A stretch of 64,000 nt of DNA from Isoetes taiwanensis (lineage: Eukaryota; Streptophyta; Lycopodiopsida; Isoetales; Isoetaceae): NCBI GenBank assembly GCA_021234155.1, contig JAJEKV010000137.1:1574828-1638827 (forward strand), read 5' to 3'. A program made the position numbers and the translations under genes. The notes beneath the pieces are model-generated. The model saw only the letters and a list, made by a program, of their open reading frames with translations. It was not told where the DNA came from and ran no database searches. Every line of letters starts with the position of its first letter. Position 1 is the first letter of the stretch. Shown in pieces: positions 58,444 to 64,000 of the stretch.

Positions 58444-61131
58444 TCAACAAGAAAGCATCTTTAGAATTGTATAAGCAGCTGCATAGCTAGGCCTCTTTGA
58501 ATTCACATGAGGGGTTAATCTCTGAAGGATATTTTCAGCAGCAAATGTTTGTTTTTTCTGGTGTTCCTTATCATACAGAATGTTCCTGAAAAACAAAAAT
58601 TTACATGTCATATACTCGTCTATAGCTTAGTGATATAGGTAAATTGTAGCTGGCAGCAACAAACACAAACCTTAATAGTGAAACGAGTATCTCTGGGGTG
58701 CATGAAGAGAAAAGTGCTTCAGGAATAACATGGGTATCCAATAAAATGTTTGGTAAACTGATGTAATGCATCGTTGTCCGGTGCTTGATAATTTGTTCTG
58801 TCACCCAGTTGGCACGATATGCAACGACACTTGGTAACCTTGCCATCTGAAGTTGTAACACTGCTGTTCCTGATGTGCTTAACCCAATCCTGCTCGCCTG
58901 CAAACAGAAAGAATACTTATATCATAAATGTTGCCAAAGTTCCAATTAAACAGGACCACTAAGAAAAGAATTTATTGGGAGAACCTTACTGCAAATGCAT
59001 CATACTTGTGTTCTACCGATGCACCAGGTAGTGTTATGACTTTTATCGCCCATCCTTTCACAGTATTTCTGATGAACCTAATTTGATCATCATTTTCAAC
59101 AGTAGGAATGACCGCAATAAGATCAGAGCAGTCCTTCGATAACATCTTCAAAGCAACTTCATAAATTGGTAACATCCTTTTTAGCTCTTGCATGCGACTT
59201 CCAGGAAGAACACTGATGATTGTCGCAGCTGCAAAGAAATTCCATAAACAGCTCAGCAGTGAAGAAAATTTAGAATATATATTGCTTACAGTCCTGTAAA
59301 TCATCGTATACAAGCATAGCTTGGTGTATTCACAAGTTCATTAACCCAACCAAGTACTAAGCTTTGAAACTTTGGTCAACGCAGTATAGTATGGTTGGAA
59401 AGCCCCCTTCCACAAAACTACGAAGGAAGAAACAGATAAAAGAGCAAATTGAAACTGCTTTCTTTCACATTAGTGCCAGATATTGAGCAGCACTAGGTAT
59501 GGAATGCAAACACCCTATTGCAGCAACACATACCTGATGACAAACTGTGATTCTCCAAGAAGCGTTTCCCGTCTCCCTTGATCTGCCATTTATGTTGCTC
59601 GGCACAATTCTGCCTGTCATGGAACATCCATGAATCACAAGAACAAAAAAAATTAACCCTGGTATTTTGAAGGCTTACATAATCTCAAAATTACAGCCAG
59701 TATGACTCTACCATACGTGATGTTTAAACAATTGCTATACACTAGCTAGAAATGTTGACAATTGTCAACAATAAAACAATGAAAATACATACAGAGGAAT
59801 CATTATGATAGCTGAAGTAATCTTCCAAAACAGGGTGACCAACAAAAGTAGCAGGCAACCCATGGCAACGCCAAGCTGCTTCTTCAAATGGAAGTAGGCA
59901 AAGTACATGATCTACGACTTGCGACAAATTCTTCATTCTTTTTTCGCCCCCTTTCCATGCCCAAAAAGATGGTGAAACGTAGTGAACACAGAAAGGTTTT
60001 TTATGTTCAGTTTGAGCAAAATGATCTGCACATAAACAGTTTTTTCAGTTTTCCATATATGCTGCATACTGAAAATTGATTAATGTGATTAAAAACCCAA
60101 TAAAATGGCCATTTAAAAAAACTTACAACAATGGACACCAATGCTTTTACAGGATATAAATTTAAATTAGCAAATTTTGGTGGCATTCATGTACCATATG
60201 GAGCTTTTAGGAATTGGCATGGTACCAATTGTTGTACCACAAGTTGGTAATGTCTCCTTTTCCATTTTGAATGTTAGATAGGGTTTGTGGCCATAAACTA
60301 TCTAGAGCAAACTCCAATCTAAAGCATCACATCTTCATCGGCCATTTCAGCTGACGTTTTCACACAATCTGATATACACTTATCATTTGAGAGCACTTCT
60401 TACAGCTGCGAAATATAACAACATGATCAACTATGATTACGAGAAGGCGGGAGACAGGCGGAGTACCTTTTAGCCTTTGTAGGAACCGAAAGTTAAACCC
60501 TTTGGCATCAATTGTTATGACAACGTGCGGCCTGAAAAATGCCGCCGCCATAACAGTGTCCTTTAGCCTGGCCTTGGTATAATGCAAACCAGGTATGGAA
60601 ATTAGTATGAAATGAGAAAACAAGCTATGACCTGCAAAATAATACTTGTTACTCACAAGAAACATCGGAACGTATGGAATTAGTTCGGTAATGCCCATCA
60701 CGGCAATATCATCCATCTTAAACAACGAAACCAGGCCTTCTTTCTCCATACAGATCCTGAAAGACGTGAAGCAACAACATTCTGAATCTAGCAATAGAAG
60801 ACTGTAAATTAAAAATCGTATACCCGCCCACTCCATTGAATTCCAGCCGCCAAGGGCAAATTTTCTTCATGGCTGCCATGAGACGCCCACCGATGGCATC
60901 GCCGGAGGCCTCCCCTGCCACTAAAAAAACACGAAGACCTTCGCTCTCATAAATTTTGGGAATCTGGGAGTGAAATGCCAGACCATTGCTGTGTCTAGGA
61001 CGAGCAGAGAGTGCAAGGATCCTGGGAAACGGAGCTCGATTAGCTACCAGCATCCGGTGGCCGTGGCGATTTATCGGCTCTATGGGTTTGGGGGGGCAAG
61101 GAAATAAAACTCTTGTGGAATGAGAAACCAT
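58444..61131 (-). CDS. LPXB: lipid-A-disaccharide synthase (plant LpxB), 8 exons
   Basis: Exons in reading order: 61,131-60,824; 60,756-60,657; 60,572-60,467; 60,025-59,793; 59,609-59,534; 59,228-58,990; 58,897-58,671; 58,585-58,444. Phases join without a break to give 476 residues and a TGA stop. LpxB joins UDP-2,3-diacylglucosamine to lipid X to make the lipid A disaccharide and UDP. Plants keep this pathway in mitochondria, and the basic, hydroxyl-rich first ~65 residues here would suit organelle import. Family blocks: FLVAGEASGDAIGG (residues 70-82), PHVVITIDAKGFNF, HYVSPSFWAWKGGEKRM, LPFEEAAW with FVGHP, ISVLPGSRMQE, and the C-terminal STSGTAVLQLQMARLPSVV. The acceptor of exon 3 (ATACCAAG) is weak, but it keeps the frame and the bacterial spacing. 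No neighbour of the same pathway is present, as expected in a plant. Only the exact start is uncertain. Confidence 0.93.
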
Positions 61132-62219
61132 ATATTTACAAGAATTTAGCGCTGGCTCCCCTTGTGCATTCCTGGGAGTTTCAGTAATTGTACTTTGTCA
61201 AGTGCAGAAATGAGCTCTGTTGCACTACAAAATAACAAAAAGAGACAAAGTTATAGATATGGGTGACACCTTGCTAAATTCGAGAGGGGATCAATAGAGA
61301 AAAGAGAGGAAGAGGAGATGGTTGAGGATTTGGCATATTATTGGAATATATATGACAGTGAATAAAGTTGAAATAAAAACATCGTATTGTTATACGATAT
61401 GGTTAGTGAAGGTTTTAGGTTGTATTCATATGCAATGAGTGTAGGTTGCTGATGGTTACTGAAGCTTTTAGGTTGTATTCATATGCTATGAGCATAGGTT
61501 GCTGATGGTATTGCCTTCGATTATGTCGTAAGACAAAGCCCATGGTATCTAAAGCTCTTGCCATGTTGGTTGAACTAAGCCAAGGTAGTATGAAGCTTGC
61601 CCCTATGGGTAGTATCTCGCATGCCCCTATTCCCATAACTTCTTTAGGTGTCATTACATGACTTTGCATATATTCATGTTCTTAAAGATGTTTGATTTAA
61701 TGCTGGTGCTCGCTCTGCACCAACCCCACCTTGTCACTAGCGCTTGCCATGAAAGTTGAACCAAGACAAAATACCTTTTCTTGAGATGTCAATGTCACAA
61801 TGTTAACAAATACATTTTGTATGGGCATGTTGCAAATTTGTGCATAATTTCTATGGATGGAACTGCGTACAGCTGCATATCTGCATACCATGGCTAAGTA
61901 TTGAGCATTTATTAAACAATAGAATCTTCCATCTCAAGGAAAAAGAAAGCATTGGTATTCAAAATATGAAAAGCTGATTTCAGAAGAAAGTAGTAACATT
62001 ATTCACGTGAGAAAAAATCTCCTAGTGCTTCTAGATGATAATATGCGCTTGCTTTGACCAACTGCAAACTGAATGGGGGTAGCCAATTCGGCGAAGCCTG
62101 TTTTGTCAACCAATCTGTCGACGAAGTTCCCAAACTTTTGCATGGATAAGACGGAATGAGATGGCAGTGTGAGAAAGGACACTAACAAATGGACTGCTTA
62201 TTGAGATGGCCGAGTTATC
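61132..62219. other. 5' flank of LPXB; 53-bp tandem duplication
   Basis: A 53-bp unit starting GGTTAGTGAAGGTTTTAGG is duplicated in tandem at 61,401-61,453 and 61,454-61,506 with few differences. No gene is recognised. The minus-strand frame at 62,003-62,188 (VDKTGFAELATPIQFAVGQS) faintly recalls an ankyrin unit but is too short to call. Confidence 0.5.
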
Positions 62220-62795
62220 ATTTATGTTGAGCTCCAAATGGGGATTTGGTATCAGACCATAGATAGCACCATGGAATTGTAAAGAGCAAATCATGAATAC
62301 CAGAAAATTTTGAGGCTTGATATTTCGATGACAAATGACCAATTAAATTCATAAGGTGCCATACCTGATAAATGTAAAGCTTAACATGTATAAGAGGCAT
62401 TCGTTGGCTCATTCTGTTGTGATGCTTGTCTATGCGGTTGTCTTCTCTTAGGCACAAATTCCAGAACCAAATTTAGGTAAAGTTTGTCTTTATCAATGGT
62501 AGAAAAGCAGCAGTGCTTCAATGCAACAATATTTGGATGGATAATGAAGCACATTGTTTGTAATTCACGGTTCTTGATCTCTTATCTTGTAGAACCTTTT
62601 TAATAGCTACGGTTTGCCTGCAATTTTCCAATGCATATTAACAGCCAATAAAAATGCAATGGAGCAATATTTGGAAAACAACTCCGAAGCATCTAGTATC
62701 CACAACATTCTCTGCAACATGATAGATAGGCTTTTCATTCATCTCAGCAGTTTTTTCTACAATGGTATAAGGTGGGTAGCTGCACATTGCAGGCT
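62220..62795 (-). pseudogene. GSK3/SHAGGY-like kinase processed pseudogene
   Basis: Minus-strand blocks, in shifting frames and without introns: AENVVDTRCFGVVFQ (glycine loop, family VVGTGSFGVVFQ); [14 protein letters not shown] (catalytic lysine region); [14 protein letters not shown] with [31 protein letters not shown]; and VICHRNIKPQNFLV (family HRDIKPQN). Together they span most of the N-lobe and the start of the C-lobe of plant GSK3 kinases, which phosphorylate brassinosteroid and developmental regulators. Exons that are separate in real GSK3 genes are fused here, so it is probably a retrocopy. Frameshifts, stops and HRD changed to HRN show that it is dead. Similarity fades after 62,280. 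Confidence 0.75.
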
Positions 62796-63092
62796 ACCCA
62801 AAAAATGAAAAACATAGGGAATATCCAGTTATAACACCTGGACCCCAAATAAAATTGTGTGCTACAGATGTTGGCTAGTGTACCTACCGAGAGCTTATCG
62901 CCGGGATTAAAAAACCCTGCCCTTTCGGGTTTTCGAGGAAAAACCCTAGCGATAAAATCTCGGCAAGGGGCTTGGACAACGCAGGGCTGCTAAACGTTCC
63001 CACAAAAAAACCCACGCTCCACAGAGAGTACCGAAGTCGCAAATCACCCCTGGACCTGCACATCACCAACAGAAAAACCAATAGCGAAAAAA
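62796..63092. other. no recognised gene; small hairpin
   Basis: GCCCTTTCGGGTTTTCGAGG and neighbouring AAAAACCCT phrases form weak local palindromes at 62,900-62,950. Nothing coding is seen. Confidence 0.4.
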
Positions 63093-63190
63093 CCTCGAAA
63101 AGCGAGGGGCTGGTCACGCGTACCACGCGACAAAAAACAACATTTACACCTCGAAAAAGCGAGGGGCTGGTCACGCGTGCCACGCGACAA
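63093..63190 (+). repeat. 41-bp direct repeat in two copies
   Basis: CCTCGAAAAGCGAGGGGCTG followed by GTCACGCGTACCACGCGAC occurs at 63,093-63,131 and, with one extra A and GTGCC for GTACC, at 63,149-63,188. Each copy contains two small palindromes (CCTCG...CGAGG and CGCGT...ACGCG). Confidence 0.8.
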
Positions 63191-63340
63191 TTATAACAAA
63201 TATGAACATATAAATAACAATTTTAAGGGGGGAAGGGTGGGAGCCATGGATACTGCTGAGAGATGAGAAAGCGCCGATGAAACGTCGATGAAGAACTCTG
63301 CAATAAATAGCGATCCCCCAACCTGATGAACGGCCTAAAA

Positions 63341-63436
63341 ATGCATGCAATGCATGCATGCGACGCATGCAATGCATGCATGCTCGTCTTGTGCAAGAAT
63401 GTCGATTCGCTACGCGAATCGATGACATTGTCTGAA
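63341..63436. repeat. GCATGC-rich palindromic stretch
   Basis: ATGCATGCAATGCATGCATG and GCATGCAATGCATGCATGC flank CGAC. Then comes a hairpin in which TGTCGATTCGC pairs with GCGAATCGATGACA around TAC. Confidence 0.75.
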
Positions 63437-64000
63437 AGCAAAAAGGTGCTGTTAGAATGCTTAATTCAAATGTTAACACGTGATATTTGCAGTAAGCCAA
63501 AAGACATGTTTTGGTTGGGCATTACGACCATCACGGCCTGTCTCAATCCTATTCCCATCCACAATGATGGCTTCAAGCTAGCACCTGCCAATGAGATATT
63601 TATCGGGTTGTGCAAAGAAAACTATGCAGCCATATGAATAAAAAATATACCTTGTCATATCAGCATAAACGTTGACCTTTAACTAAAAGTCTATAAAAGC
63701 ACAGTACAATTTCGAGCTGTTGGAGTTGCCTTCTAAACAAATCTCCTCCTGAAGGTGTTATAACTGAATTGCATTATTCCATATATTCCATAAATTGTCT
63801 GCTAAATTGTCTCATAAAGAATAACAATCTCATAAATTGTCATAAATTATTCAAGGAATTTCAAAAAGAAATCATTGCCAGAAATGCCTATAAGATTTAA
63901 AGATATCTCTGCCTAAGCTATCTAGACAGAATGTCTCGAGCCTTTTTTTGTGCTCAGAGACTGCGATATTATCCTTATACATTGAGAAGTAGCATTGTCA
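63437..64000. other. no recognised gene
   Basis: The frame ending at 63,637 has no family motif. The last 300 bases are AT-rich with repeated CATAAATTGTC phrases at 63,790-63,850. Confidence 0.5.

Noticed and set aside
58444-61131. Bacterial contamination as the source of lpxB
   Set aside because: Seven introns with consistent phases and an organelle-type N-terminus show a plant nuclear gene. Plants are known to keep this enzyme.

Overview
This window is nuclear DNA of a land plant. The evidence is two intron-rich genes of plant type (a Raf-like ILK kinase and an organellar LpxB), a short run of the plant telomere repeat TTTAGGG, plant chromodomain Ty3/gypsy elements, L1-type LINEs and Ty1/copia remnants. 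The low gene density and mixed, decayed repeats suggest a large genome. A fern or other seed-free vascular plant is my best guess, but the sequence does not prove it.

Layout. 1-15.8 kb is gene-poor, with a decayed LINE (7.7-10 kb, minus strand), a decayed Ty3/gypsy integrase/chromodomain end (12.4-13.6 kb, minus) and a pair of inverted TTCC-bearing repeats 8 kb apart. 15,888-19,364 (+) is an 11-exon ankyrin/ILK-type kinase with one frame break and degenerate catalytic motifs. 20,963-44,398 is a composite Ty3/gypsy chromovirus with outer ends TGTGACG...CGTCACA and a 5-bp target duplication CTTTT, inserted into a minus-strand charged reading frame. 44.4-57.5 kb is a patchwork: copia end, SET-like fragment, telomere-like repeat, CG-rich satellites, B3 and SNF2 gene fragments, a heat-shock-element cluster, two LINE endonuclease regions and foldback hairpins. 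58,444-61,131 (-) is an 8-exon lipid-A-disaccharide synthase gene that reads cleanly. 61.1-64 kb holds small duplications and a processed GSK3/SHAGGY pseudogene.

Main discovery candidate. Between its 5' LTR and gag the chromovirus carries two accessory reading frames. The first (23,249-24,356) begins with a histone H3 tail (MART, then QTARK after a one-base loss in the K4 codon) and ends with a full-length histone H3 fold (ALREIR ... FQRFVREI ... LQEA ... HAKRVT ... PKD), with a long charged segment between. The second (25,141-26,668) is an acidic protein of unknown family. Five copies of a ~75-bp palindromic hairpin punctuate this leader: three before the H3 frame and two between it and the acidic frame. 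The same element ends its integrase with a chromodomain, a fold that in this class is known to read modified H3 tails. An H3 mimic carried by a chromodomain retrotransposon is therefore a testable new system.

The element is also structurally odd. It has three LTR copies (LTR-internal-LTR-partial internal-partial LTR). The second internal region is replaced by a ~5-kb palindrome made of ~340-bp tandem units that carry a tRNA-like B box, as in a SINE. A 4.2-kb terminal-inverted-repeat DNA transposon with palindromic subterminal repeats splits its reverse transcriptase. Frameshifts, a stop and a lost integrase aspartate show that this copy is dead.
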